From Kluyvera intermedia (GTDB lineage Bacteria; Pseudomonadota; Gammaproteobacteria; Enterobacterales; Enterobacteriaceae): a DNA stretch of 64,000 nucleotides. The notes beneath the pieces are model-generated. The model worked only from the letters and a program-made list of their open reading frames with translations. It was not told the DNA's origin and did no database searches. A program made the translations under genes and the position numbers. The DNA lies in NCBI RefSeq assembly GCF_034424175.1, contig NZ_CP139986.1, positions 2,542,001 to 2,606,000 on the forward strand. Reading direction: 5' to 3'. Of the stretch, positions 25,597-33,980 are shown piece after piece (positions within the stretch are counted from its first letter, which is position 1; each line of letters starts with the position of its first letter).

Positions 25597-25740
25597 ATGA
25601 CTTCCGTATTGACGCGTATTGTTGAATTAATTGGTTGGGTTGTTCTGGGTTTCTCCGTACTGCTTTTGTTTATCGCGCATCACATCGATAACTATCAGTC
25701 ACCGGAACCTACCGCGACGGCATCACTGCAAAAAAAGTAA
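25597..25740 (+). CDS. blr: Blr, small divisome-associated membrane protein
   Basis: Small inner-membrane protein (47 aa from ATG 25597) linked in E. coli to beta-lactam tolerance and stabilisation of the divisome. The single hydrophobic helix (ELIGWVVLGFSVLLLFIAHHIDNYQ) and the HIDNYQSPE motif match E. coli Blr (41 aa). The start is uncertain: ATG 25597 and TTG 25609 both lack a clear ribosome-binding site, and TTG would better match the E. coli length. It sits after ydgJ, divergently, as in E. coli. Confidence 0.85.
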   Translation: MTSVLTRIVELIGWVVLGFSVLLLFIAHHIDNYQSPEPTATASLQKK

Positions 25741-25774
25741 CCTCTCCGGGCTAAAAAAGTGATTCGGATCGCAT

Positions 25775-25807
25775 CTGTGCAACCGGTTTCTGAAACCGGT
25801 TGCACAG
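25775..25807. promoter_or_regulatory. Double LacI-family operator overlapping the GH1 promoter
   Basis: Perfect inverted repeat with 16-bp arms (CTGTGCAACCGGTTTC and its complement) around one T. It contains two AACCGGTT cores 13 bp apart. The right half, TGAAACCGGTTGCA, differs by one base from the AscG target TGAAACCGGTTTCA as I remember it. It overlaps the -35 hexamer of the GH1 promoter, so it is most likely a repressor site. Confidence 0.75.
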
Positions 25808-25828
25808 AGTAAGCCTGCTCTTTACACT
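25800..25828 (+). promoter_or_regulatory. Sigma-70 promoter of the GH1 gene
   Basis: -35 TTGCAC (25800-25805), exact 17-bp spacer, -10 TACACT (25823-25828), 30 bp before the GH1 start. The -35 is buried in the operator palindrome. Confidence 0.6.
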
Positions 25829-25857
25829 CGCCTTATCATCAAGATAAGGAGTGTTAT

Positions 25858-27228
25858 ATGTCTGCTTTTCCCCAAAATTTTCTCTGGGGTGCTGCCACGG
25901 CGGCATATCAGGTTGAAGGTGCATATAATGAAGACGGCAAAGGGCCGTCCATTTGGGACATTTTCTCTCATCAACCCGGGACAACTTACCAGGGCACTAA
26001 CGGTGACATCGCCGTCGACCATTACCATCGCGTAAAAGAAGATGTAAAACTGATGGCTGAAATGGGCCTGCAAAGCTACCGTTTCTCTATCTCCTGGCCT
26101 CGCCTGCTGCCTGAGGGCCGTGGTGAAGTTAACGAAGCCGGACTCAAGTTTTACAGCGATTTAATCGATGACCTCATTGCCCATAATATTGAGCCGATGA
26201 TTACCCTTTATCATTGGGACCTGCCGCAAGCGCTGCAGGATGAAGGTGGCTGGGAGGCACGCTCAACGGCGGAAGCGTTCGAAGAGTATGCGCGTCTGTG
26301 CTACGCCCGATTTGGTTCACGGGTGCAAAAATGGGCCACTTTCAATGAAACCATCGTGTTTATTGGGCACGGCTACATCACCGGTAACCATCCGCCGTCA
26401 GTGAAAAATCCGGCCCGCGCAATTCAGGCCTGTCACCACGTGTTTATTGCCCACGCCCTGGCGGTGAAGGCATTCCGTGGAATGAAGATTAACGGCGAAA
26501 TTGGCTTTGTGAACGTGCTGCAACCACACACGCCTCTGACGGACAGTGCAGAAGATAAAGCCGCAAGCGACCTGGCTGACGCCATCCACACTCACTGGTT
26601 CTACGATCCGATTTTAAAAGGTCACTACCCTGATGAGCTGTTAGCGCAGTCGCAGTCACTTTGGGGTGTTCCACGTTTTGCGCCGGGCGATGATCAACTT
26701 TTGCGTACAAGCCGTTGTGACTTTATCGGTCTGAATTATTACCGTCGGGAAACGGTATCCGCGCAGCCACCGGTTGAGGAAGTTAGCGGCGAGCAAGGCG
26801 TTGATGGCCTGTTCTACTTTGTGCGAAATCCACAAAGTACCTATACCGAATGGGGCTGGGAAATCTGGCCGCAGGGGCTGACCGACGGCATTATGATGGT
26901 TAAAGAGCGTTACGGCGATATTCCTATCTATATCACCGAGAACGGACTGGGTGCTGTCGACCCGATTGTTGATGGCGAAGTGGTAGATGACCCGCGTATT
27001 GATTTTCTGCGCATGCATATCGATGCTCTGGAAAAAGCCATTGAACTGGGTGCGGACGTGCGCGGCTATTATCCATGGTCGTTTATCGACCTGCTGAGCT
27101 GGCTGAACGGCTACAAGAAGCAGTACGGTTTTGTCTATGTTGACCATAAAAAAGATCTTGCTCGCCAACGGAAGAAAAGTTTCTTTTGGTATAAAGAAGT
27201 GATCGCCAGCCGCGGCGAGAACCGCTAG
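25858..27228 (+). CDS. Family GH1 6-phospho-beta-glycosidase
   Basis: 456-aa family 1 glycosidase. The acid/base Glu is in KWATFNET and the nucleophile Glu in YITENGLG. The C-terminal segment DLLSWLNGYKKQYGF carries Ser, Lys (+7) and Tyr (+9), the phosphate-binding trio of 6-phospho-beta-glycosidases, where plain beta-glucosidases have Glu. So it probably cleaves PTS-imported phospho-disaccharides in the cytoplasm. The Trp after that Ser is found in the phospho-galactosidase LacG, so gluco or galacto preference is open. Overall it is closer to Bacillus-type BglA than to E. coli AscB. Strong AAGGAG precedes ATG 25858. No PTS or regulator is adjacent; malX is 5 kb away. It is inserted between blr and cnu. 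Confidence 0.88.
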   Translation: MSAFPQNFLWGAATAAYQVEGAYNEDGKGPSIWDIFSHQPGTTYQGTNGDIAVDHYHRVKEDVKLMAEMGLQSYRFSISWPRLLPEGRGEVNEAGLKFYSDLIDDLIAHNIEPMITLYHWDLPQALQDEGGWEARSTAEAFEEYARLCYARFGSRVQKWATFNETIVFIGHGYITGNHPPSVKNPARAIQACHHVFIAHALAVKAFRGMKINGEIGFVNVLQPHTPLTDSAEDKAASDLADAIHTHWFYDPILKGHYPDELLAQSQSLWGVPRFAPGDDQLLRTSRCDFIGLNYYRRETVSAQPPVEEVSGEQGVDGLFYFVRNPQSTYTEWGWEIWPQGLTDGIMMVKERYGDIPIYITENGLGAVDPIVDGEVVDDPRIDFLRMHIDALEKAIELGADVRGYYPWSFIDLLSWLNGYKKQYGFVYVDHKKDLARQRKKSFFWYKEVIASRGENR

Positions 27229-27240
27229 TCATCTCCTTTT

Positions 27241-27262
27241 CAGGGCGCCGCCCGGTGCCCTG
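27241..27262 (+). other. Hairpin after the GH1 gene
   Basis: Arms CAGGGC/GCCCTG extended inward by CC/GG around a GCCC loop, 12 bp after the stop codon. There is no T tract; it is a possible transcript end. Confidence 0.5.
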
Positions 27263-27503
27263 CCTGCCTAAACCGCACAAATTATGGTGCTAAATCAATA
27301 AGCACATTTTCTGTTATTGAAATTCATTCGTATAACCCAAATAATCTATGACATCCTTGTTGGGGTTTAGCTTGTCGCTGAATACTCAAGTAAAATGGAT
27401 ACCAAAAATCATAAAAACTGCAACCACCGGATTATTTTCCTCGCGTCAGCTCGGCTGTAAAACGCGATACGGTGGTTTAAACATTATAAATGGATACCCT
27501 CAA

Positions 27504-27719
27504 ATGACCGTTCTGGATTATTTATTAAAATTTCGCAAAATCAGCTCACTCGAAACGCTTGAAAAACTGTATGACCACCTTAACTATTCGCTGACCAATA
27601 ACGAAGAGATCATTAATATGTACCGCGCTGCTGACCATCGTCGCGCTGAGCTGGTCTCCGGTGGTCGGTTGTACGATGTGGGTCAGGTACCAAAATCCGT
27701 TTGGCGTTTTGTGCAATAA
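27504..27719 (+). CDS. cnu: Cnu (YdgT), Hha-family nucleoid modulator
   Basis: 71-aa Hha/YmoA-type protein that binds H-NS and StpA, helps silence horizontally acquired genes, and binds oriC in E. coli. The start MTVLDYLLKFRKISSLETLEKLYD and the end GGRLYDVGQVPKSVWRFVQ are typical. The frame stays open 156 bp upstream, but that extension is not conserved, so ATG 27504 is chosen. It lies between the GH1 gene and ydgK; in E. coli it follows blr directly. Confidence 0.95.
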   Translation: MTVLDYLLKFRKISSLETLEKLYDHLNYSLTNNEEIINMYRAADHRRAELVSGGRLYDVGQVPKSVWRFVQ

Positions 27720-27801
27720 GGGTTTTCTCCCAAGCGCCAGTTGCTTATACTCCTCGCCCTATATTTTATCGCACTACTGGCGCTGATTTTCAGGAGACAC
27801 C

Positions 27802-28242
27802 ATGTCAGATAATTCTGCTGAACGTATTGGCGGATGGTTGCTTGGCCCATTGGCCTGGCTCATTGTGCAGTTAATAAGCGTCAGTGTGACCTTATTTAAA
27901 TTCGCCACCGTACTGTTTGCGCCACAAACGCTCTCACTGCTAAAAGACCTTGGGACAAGCAACATCGTCCTGTTGGCACTGTCGTTTATCTCATTTATTG
28001 CCATGTGGTATTACACCCTGTGGCTGACGTTTGCGTTCTTTAAACGTCGCAGTAAGGTACCGAAACACTACATTATTTGGCTTATGGTGGGTGTGCTATT
28101 GGCGGTAAAAGCCTTCGCTTTCTCGCCTATTGCCGACGACCTGGCCGTGCGTCAGCTGCTGTTACCGTTGCTGGCTGCTGCGCTAATCGTGCCTTATCTC
28201 AAGCGCTCAACGCGGGTAAAACGGACCTTTACGCGTACGTAA
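27802..28242 (+). CDS. ydgK: DUF2569 membrane protein YdgK
   Basis: 146-aa inner-membrane protein of unknown function with about four helices. It starts SERIGGWLLGPLAWL-like (here SAERIGGWLLGPLAWL), with the conserved middle AMWYYTLWLTFAFFKRR and KHYIIWL. AGGAG precedes ATG 27802. It lies just before the rsx operon as in E. coli. No partner is evident. Confidence 0.92.
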   Translation: MSDNSAERIGGWLLGPLAWLIVQLISVSVTLFKFATVLFAPQTLSLLKDLGTSNIVLLALSFISFIAMWYYTLWLTFAFFKRRSKVPKHYIIWLMVGVLLAVKAFAFSPIADDLAVRQLLLPLLAAALIVPYLKRSTRVKRTFTRT

Positions 28243-28319
28243 TAACCCCACAGTTAACCTGTTGTCGCTTGATGTTCTTTATCAGATAATAGGCCGCTTT
28301 TTTTGTTACAGGTCGAATG

Positions 28320-28901
28320 ATGGCTGACTATTTATTGCTCTTTATCGGTACGGTTCTGGTAAACAACTTCGTTCTGGTGAAGTTCTTGGGGCTATGCCCT
28401 TTTATGGGCGTTTCCAAAAAACTGGAAACGGCCATGGGAATGGGCCTGGCAACGACATTTGTGATGACCCTCGCCTCTATTTGTGCCTGGCTTATCGATA
28501 ACTGGATCCTTATCCCGCTGGATTTAATCTACCTGCGGACGCTGGCCTTTATCCTTGTCATCGCCGTGGTAGTACAGTTCACCGAAATGGTGGTGCGTAA
28601 AACCAGCCCGGCGCTGTACCGTCTGCTGGGAATTTTCCTGCCGCTGATTACCACCAACTGTGCCGTTTTGGGCGTAGCGCTGCTGAACATCAACCTTGGT
28701 CACAACTTCCTGCAATCGGCCCTGTATGGTTTCTCCGCCGCTGTCGGTTTCTCGCTGGTGATGGTGCTTTTCGCTTCTATCCGCGAACGTCTGGTTGTAT
28801 CCAATGTGCCAGCGCCTTTTAAAGGAAATGCGATTGCCTTGATCACCGCAGGTTTAATGTCGTTGGCCTTTATGGGCTTTAGCGGGTTGGTGAAGTTGTA
28901 A
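28320..28901 (+). CDS. rsxA: RsxA, membrane subunit of the SoxR-reducing Rsx complex
   Basis: 193-aa six-helix inner-membrane protein (RnfA/NqrE type). With the other Rsx subunits it uses NAD(P)H electrons and ion gradients to keep SoxR reduced and inactive. Cysteines in LGLCPFMG and TTNCAVLG flank the intramembrane [2Fe-2S] site described for Rnf complexes. Two ATG codons are adjacent; ATG 28320 gives the E. coli length. The stop overlaps the rsxB start (TAATG). First gene of rsxABCDGE-nth. Confidence 0.95.
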   Translation: MADYLLLFIGTVLVNNFVLVKFLGLCPFMGVSKKLETAMGMGLATTFVMTLASICAWLIDNWILIPLDLIYLRTLAFILVIAVVVQFTEMVVRKTSPALYRLLGIFLPLITTNCAVLGVALLNINLGHNFLQSALYGFSAAVGFSLVMVLFASIRERLVVSNVPAPFKGNAIALITAGLMSLAFMGFSGLVKL

Positions 28902-29476
28902 TGATGACCTTTTGGATTGCTGTCGCTGCAATCAGCCTGTTGGGGCTGATTTTTGGCGTCATTCTCGGATACGCCTCACGTCGATTTGCCGTTGAGGACG
29001 ACCCGGTTGTCGAAAAAATTGATGAATTGTTACCGCAAAGCCAGTGTGGTCAATGCGGCTATCCGGGCTGTCGCCCCTACGCCGAAGCCGTCAGCAACGG
29101 CGAAAAAATTAACTGCTGCGCCCCTGGTGGCGAAGCGGTCATGCTCAAAATTGCCGAATTATTAAACGTTGATCCGCAACCCATCGGCGCAGATGAAGCC
29201 GCAGCGGAGCCGGTACGGATGCTGGCGGTGATTGATGAAGCCAACTGTATTGGTTGTACTAAATGCATTCAGGCCTGCCCTGTGGATGCCATTATTGGCG
29301 CAACACGCGCCATGCATACCGTCGTGAGCGACCTGTGTACTGGCTGTAACCTTTGCGTAGCGCCTTGCCCAACACAGTGCATCGACATGCGTCCGGTAGA
29401 AACGACCACCGACAGCTGGAAATGGGATTTGCAAACCATCCCGGTACGAATTATTCCTGTGGAACACCATGTTTAA
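28901..29476 (+). CDS. rsxB: RsxB, iron-sulfur subunit of the Rsx complex
   Basis: 191-aa electron carrier anchored by an N-terminal helix. Cluster motifs in order are CGQCGYPGC with a later Cys (NCCAPGG) for the first [4Fe-4S], then two ferredoxin-type sets CIGCTKCIQACP and CTGCNLCVAPCP. The start is the ATG overlapping rsxA; an adjacent ATG one codon later is possible. The stop lies inside the start of rsxC (overlap of 8 bp). All ligands are present. Confidence 0.95.
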   Translation: MMTFWIAVAAISLLGLIFGVILGYASRRFAVEDDPVVEKIDELLPQSQCGQCGYPGCRPYAEAVSNGEKINCCAPGGEAVMLKIAELLNVDPQPIGADEAAAEPVRMLAVIDEANCIGCTKCIQACPVDAIIGATRAMHTVVSDLCTGCNLCVAPCPTQCIDMRPVETTTDSWKWDLQTIPVRIIPVEHHV

Positions 29477-31598
29477 GTTATTTTCCGCGTTCAGAAAAGA
29501 CAAAGTCTGGGATTTCGACGGTGGGATTCATCCACCGGAAATGAAAACGCAGTCTAATGGCACGCCATTGCGTCAACTACCGCTCGCTCAACGTTTTGTT
29601 ATTCCGCTGAAACAGCATATTGGTGCCGAAGGTGAACTCAACGTTCAGCCTGGCGATCGTGTACTCCGCGGCCAGCCGTTAACACGCGGTTGGGGAAAAA
29701 TGCTGCCGGTTCATGCACCAACATCCGGTACCGTTACCGCCATTGCACCACACGCAACCGCTCACCCTTCCGCACTGCCAGAAATGAGCGTGATTATTGA
29801 TGCGGATGGTGAAGACACTTGGATTACTCGCGAAGGCTGGGCCGATTATAAAAATCACAGCCGTGAAGCACTGATTGAGCGTATTCATCAGTTTGGCGTT
29901 GCCGGTTTAGGCGGCGCGGGTTTCCCGACCGGCGTAAAACTACGCGGCGGCGGCGACAAAATTGACACCTTGATTATCAACGCCGCCGAGTGTGAGCCGT
30001 ATATCACCGCAGACGATCGTCTGATGCAGGACTGTGCGGCGCAAATCCTTGAAGGGATCCAAATCCTCGCGCATATCCTGCAACCTCAGCAGGTGCTGAT
30101 TGGTATTGAGGATAATAAACCGCAGGCCATCTCGATGATGCGTGCGGTACTGGCAGGCTGCCATAATATTCACCTGCGCGTTATTCCAACGAAATATCCG
30201 TCCGGCGGCGCAAAACAGCTGACGCAAATACTTACCGGTAAACAGGTTCCGCATGGCGGACGTTCATCGGATATCGGCGTCCTCATGCAAAACGTGGGTA
30301 CAGCTTATGCGGTGAAACGAGCAATCGTCGACGGCGAACCGCTAACCGAGCGCGTCGTCACCCTGACAGGCGAATCCATCGGCCAGCCGGGAAATGTCTG
30401 GGCGCGTCTTGGCACACCGGTACAGCACCTGTTAACGCAGGCTGATTTTTGTCCATCCAGTGAACAGATGGTGATTATGGGCGGTCCATTAATGGGCTTC
30501 ACCCTGCCCTGGCTGTACGTACCGGTGGTTAAAATCACCAACTGTCTGCTGGCACCGTCACTATCAGAAATGGGCGAGCCTGAAGAGGAAAAAGGGTGCA
30601 TTCGCTGTAGCGCCTGCGCCGATGCCTGCCCAGCCGATCTTCTGCCTCAGCAGTTGTACTGGTTTAGTAAAGGCCAACAGCACGACAAAGCCACGGCGCA
30701 TAATCTCGCCGACTGCATTGAATGCGGCGCCTGCGCGTGGGTATGTCCAAGCAGCATTCCGCTGGTGCAGTATTTCCGCGAAGAGAAAGCCGAGATTCAC
30801 GAAATTCGCCTCGAAGAACAGCGGGCAACTGAAGCCAAAGCGCGTTTCGAGGCTCGTCAACTGCGCCTTGAGCGTGAGAAAGCGGCGCGAGAAGAGCGGC
30901 ATAAGAAGGCTGCGGTTCAACCTGCGGCGAAAGATCAAGATGCGATTCATGCCGCCCTGGCGCGCGTGAAGGATAAACAGCAGCAGGCGACACAGCCGAT
31001 TGTCATTCAATCTGGCGCACGCCCGGATAACAGCGCGGTTGCCGCGGCGCGTGAGGCCCGCAAAGCCCAGGCTCGTGCCGCGCAGGCAGAAAAACAGCAA
31101 CCGGCCGAAAGCGGTACTGATCCCCGTAAAGCGGCTGTCGAGGCCGCTATCGCTCGCGCTAAGGCGCGTAAAGCTGAACAGTCTTCGTCAGAGGTTGCGT
31201 CTACCGACGTGGAAACCATCGACCCGCGTAAAGCCGCCGTCGAAGCCGCTATCGCTCGCGCTAAAGCGCGTAAAGCAGAACAGTCTTCGCCAGAGGTTGC
31301 GTCTACCGACATGGAAACTATCGACCCGCGTAAAGCCGCCGTCGAAGCTGCTATCGCTCGCGCTAAAGCGCGTAAAGCTGAACAGTCTTCGTCAGAGGTC
31401 TCGCCAGTGGAAGTGGAAACCATCGACCCGCGCAAAGCCGCCGTCGAAGCCGCTATCGCTCGCGCTAAGGCACGTAAATCGGTACCGCAAGATATCAATG
31501 AACCTGCCGCCAACGACGCCCCACGCAAAGCGGCCGTCGCGGCGGCGATTGCCCGTGCTCAAGCCAGGAAAGCCGCTCAGGCCGTTAACGAGGATTAA
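29469..31598 (+). CDS. rsxC: RsxC, NADH-binding subunit with a C-terminal tandem repeat tail
   Basis: 709-aa peripheral subunit that accepts electrons from NAD(P)H. It has the glycine-rich nucleotide loops (GLGGAGFPTGVKL), the FMN/NADH dehydrogenase core and two [4Fe-4S] motifs (CIRCSACADACP, CIECGACAWVCP) near residues 377-430. A long charged, Ala/Arg/Lys-rich, probably coiled-coil tail follows and ends in four and a half copies of a 34-residue repeat beginning DPRKAAVEAAIARAKARK. Tail length varies among enterobacteria (E. coli about 740 aa as I recall), so this copy number is probably strain-specific. Confidence 0.95.
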   Translation: MFKLFSAFRKDKVWDFDGGIHPPEMKTQSNGTPLRQLPLAQRFVIPLKQHIGAEGELNVQPGDRVLRGQPLTRGWGKMLPVHAPTSGTVTAIAPHATAHPSALPEMSVIIDADGEDTWITREGWADYKNHSREALIERIHQFGVAGLGGAGFPTGVKLRGGGDKIDTLIINAAECEPYITADDRLMQDCAAQILEGIQILAHILQPQQVLIGIEDNKPQAISMMRAVLAGCHNIHLRVIPTKYPSGGAKQLTQILTGKQVPHGGRSSDIGVLMQNVGTAYAVKRAIVDGEPLTERVVTLTGESIGQPGNVWARLGTPVQHLLTQADFCPSSEQMVIMGGPLMGFTLPWLYVPVVKITNCLLAPSLSEMGEPEEEKGCIRCSACADACPADLLPQQLYWFSKGQQHDKATAHNLADCIECGACAWVCPSSIPLVQYFREEKAEIHEIRLEEQRATEAKARFEARQLRLEREKAAREERHKKAAVQPAAKDQDAIHAALARVKDKQQQATQPIVIQSGARPDNSAVAAAREARKAQARAAQAEKQQPAESGTDPRKAAVEAAIARAKARKAEQSSSEVASTDVETIDPRKAAVEAAIARAKARKAEQSSPEVASTDMETIDPRKAAVEAAIARAKARKAEQSSSEVSPVEVETIDPRKAAVEAAIARAKARKSVPQDINEPAANDAPRKAAVAAAIARAQARKAAQAVNED
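31119..31595 (+). repeat. 102-bp tandem repeats inside rsxC
   Basis: Repeat units start at 31119, 31221, 31323 and 31425, exactly 102 bp (34 codons) apart. A degenerate fifth copy starts at 31518 after a 93-bp step. The middle units differ at only a few bases, which suggests recent duplication or homogenisation. Confidence 0.9.
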
Positions 31599-32651
31599 AT
31601 GGTTTTCAAAATCGCAAGTTCCCCTTACACCCACAACCACCGCCAAACTTCACGTATCATGATGTTGGTGGTGATTGCCGCCCTGCCAGGTATCCTGGTA
31701 CAGAGCTGGTTTTTCGGCTGGGGAACCTTTATTCAGCTTATTCTGGCCATTGTGACCGCCTGTCTTGCCGAGTCTCTGGTGCTCCGCCTGCGTAAACAGA
31801 ACGTCAGGCAGACGCTCGCGGATAATTCCGCCCTGCTGACCGGTTTGCTGCTGGCTATCAGTATTCCGCCGTTTGCCCCTTGGTGGATGGTGGTGCTCGG
31901 CACCGTTTTCGCGGTGATCATTGCGAAACAATTGTACGGCGGTTTGGGTCACAACCCATTCAACCCAGCGATGATTGGTTATGTCGTCTTGCTTATCTCT
32001 TTCCCGGTACAAATGACATCATGGCTGCCACCGCACGATATCGCCGCGACCACTCCGGGATTGATGGATGCGGTGCAAATGATTTTCACCGGCCACACCG
32101 CTGCGGGTCCGGACATGAATGCGCTGAAGCTAGGGATCGATGGCATCAGCCAGGCTACGCCGCTTGATACTTTTAAAACCTCGCGCCACGCCGGGCAGTC
32201 GGTCGACAATATTCTCAGCGCCAGTATCTACCACGGCGCACTGGCGGGAATCGGCTGGCAGTGGGTCAATATCGCCTATTTAGTTGGCGGACTGTTCCTG
32301 CTTTGGCAAAAAGCCATCCGCTGGCATATCCCCGTTAGCTTCCTGATAAGTCTTGCCGTGTGTTCAACGCTGGGTTGGCTGCTGCACCCGGAAAACGTCG
32401 CGTCACCACAGATGCATCTCTTGTCCGGCGCAACGATGCTCGGGGCGTTCTTTATTCTTACCGATCCCGTCACCGCCTCGACGACCAATCGCGGACGCCT
32501 GATTTTCGGCGCTCTGGCTGGCCTGCTGGTCTGGCTGATTCGTAGCTTTGGCGGCTATCCGGATGGCGTGGCATTTGCCGTTTTGCTGGCAAATATCACT
32601 GTGCCGCTGATTGATTACTACACGCGCCCACGCGCATACGGACACCGCTAA
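31599..32651 (+). CDS. rsxD: RsxD, flavin-bearing membrane subunit
   Basis: 350-aa inner-membrane protein (RnfD/NqrB type) with about ten helices. The segment DGISQATPLD contains the Thr expected to hold covalent FMN in RnfD proteins, and SGATMLGAFFILTDPVTAST is the conserved C-terminal block. It starts at the base after the rsxC stop, so translation is coupled. No anomalies. Confidence 0.94.
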   Translation: MVFKIASSPYTHNHRQTSRIMMLVVIAALPGILVQSWFFGWGTFIQLILAIVTACLAESLVLRLRKQNVRQTLADNSALLTGLLLAISIPPFAPWWMVVLGTVFAVIIAKQLYGGLGHNPFNPAMIGYVVLLISFPVQMTSWLPPHDIAATTPGLMDAVQMIFTGHTAAGPDMNALKLGIDGISQATPLDTFKTSRHAGQSVDNILSASIYHGALAGIGWQWVNIAYLVGGLFLLWQKAIRWHIPVSFLISLAVCSTLGWLLHPENVASPQMHLLSGATMLGAFFILTDPVTASTTNRGRLIFGALAGLLVWLIRSFGGYPDGVAFAVLLANITVPLIDYYTRPRAYGHR

Positions 32652-32660
32652 GGAGCGAGC

Positions 32661-33281
32661 ATGCTACAAACCATGCGTAAACACGGTGTCACGCTGGCGC
32701 TGTTTGCCGCAGGCTCAACCGGGCTGACAGCGGCAATTAACCAGTTAACAAAGCACACCATCGACGAGCAGGCGGAAAAGCAACAAAATGCGCTGTTCCA
32801 GCAGGTTATCCCCGCTGACAGCTATAATAATGCACTGCTGAAAAGCTGTTTTGTGGTCAACGCCCCTGAGTTGGGTAAAGGCCCACACAAGGTATATATC
32901 GCCCGGATGGACGATAAACCCGTTGCCGCCGTACTGGAAGCCACCGCACCCGACGGCTACTCTGGTGCCATTCAGCTTTTGGTCGGTGCCGATTTCACTG
33001 GCACCGTGCTCGGAACCCGCGTGACCGAACACCATGAAACACCCGGTCTGGGTGATAAAATCGAACTTCGTTTGTCGGACTGGATAACCTTCTTTGCGGG
33101 TAAGAAAATTAGTGACGCAAATGATAGCCAGTGGGCAGTTAAAAAAGACGGCGGTCAGTTTGACCAGTTTACGGGCGCCACAATTACCCCGCGCGCGGTG
33201 GTTAACGCCGTTAAGCGTGCCGGACTGTATGCCGAAACGTTGCCAAATCAACTTTCACAACTGCAAGCCTGTGGAGAGTAA
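32661..33281 (+). CDS. rsxG: RsxG, periplasm-facing FMN subunit
   Basis: 206-aa protein with one N-terminal helix and a periplasmic FMN-binding domain. The covalent FMN motif is TGATITPRAVV (Thr in the S/T-G-A-T-x-S/T site), and ETPGLGDKIE is conserved. AGGAG precedes ATG 32661, 9 bp after rsxD. Length equals the E. coli protein as I recall. Confidence 0.94.
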   Translation: MLQTMRKHGVTLALFAAGSTGLTAAINQLTKHTIDEQAEKQQNALFQQVIPADSYNNALLKSCFVVNAPELGKGPHKVYIARMDDKPVAAVLEATAPDGYSGAIQLLVGADFTGTVLGTRVTEHHETPGLGDKIELRLSDWITFFAGKKISDANDSQWAVKKDGGQFDQFTGATITPRAVVNAVKRAGLYAETLPNQLSQLQACGE

Positions 33282-33284
33282 ATC

Positions 33285-33980
33285 ATGAGCGAGGTAAAAG
33301 AGGTTATTGTCCAGGGACTCTGGAAAAATAACTCGGCGCTGGTACAGCTGTTAGGGATGTGCCCGCTATTAGCGGTAACCTCCACCGCCACCAACGCCCT
33401 GGGGCTAGGATTGGCCACCACGCTGGTACTGACGCTAACCAACCTAGCAATCTCAAGTTTGCGCCGCTGGACACCTGCGGAGATCCGAATCCCGATTTAC
33501 GTGATGATCATCGCCTCGGTGGTCAGCGCCGTACAGATGCTGATTAACGCTTACGCATTCGGGCTTTATCAATCACTTGGGATCTTTATTCCGCTTATCG
33601 TGACCAACTGCATCGTCGTCGGACGTGCTGAAGCGTTTGCCGCCCAAAAAGGCCCAGCGTTCTCAGCGCTGGACGGCTTTGCTATCGGCATGGGGGCAAC
33701 CTGCACCATGTTCGTCCTGGGTTCTATCCGCGAATTATTAGGCAACGGAACGTTGTTCGATGGAGCCGACGGTTTACTCGGAAGTTGGGCGAAATCGCTG
33801 CGTATCGAACTTTTCCATACCGATACCCCGTTCCTGTTGGCGATGCTGCCACCGGGCGCTTTTATCGGCCTTGGCATGCTGCTGGCCATCAAGTATCTGA
33901 TTGATGAACGCACGAAACAGCACCGTGCTCAGGCGGTGGCTGCGGAAAACGTCGGCGTTGATACGGCAGAGAAAGCGTAA
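33285..33980 (+). CDS. rsxE: RsxE, membrane subunit of the Rsx complex
   Basis: 231-aa six-helix membrane protein (RnfE/NqrD type), topologically inverted relative to RsxA. Cysteines in LGMCPLLAVT and TNCIVVGRAEA match the conserved metal-site positions. It starts 3 bp after rsxG and its stop overlaps the nth start (TAATG). Confidence 0.95.
   Translation: MSEVKEVIVQGLWKNNSALVQLLGMCPLLAVTSTATNALGLGLATTLVLTLTNLAISSLRRWTPAEIRIPIYVMIIASVVSAVQMLINAYAFGLYQSLGIFIPLIVTNCIVVGRAEAFAAQKGPAFSALDGFAIGMGATCTMFVLGSIRELLGNGTLFDGADGLLGSWAKSLRIELFHTDTPFLLAMLPPGAFIGLGMLLAIKYLIDERTKQHRAQAVAAENVGVDTAEKA

Noticed and set aside
27348..27503. In-frame 52-residue upstream extension of Cnu
   Set aside because: Not conserved, contains no domain, and Cnu has a fixed length of about 71 residues starting at 27504.
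31007..31528. Minus-strand ORF across the rsxC repeats
   Set aside because: Its apparent repeats are only the mirror of the rsxC codon repeats; no start signals.
31119..31595. Possible CRISPR or satellite array
   Set aside because: Units are 102 bp, directly abutting, in-frame and protein-coding; there are no spacers.
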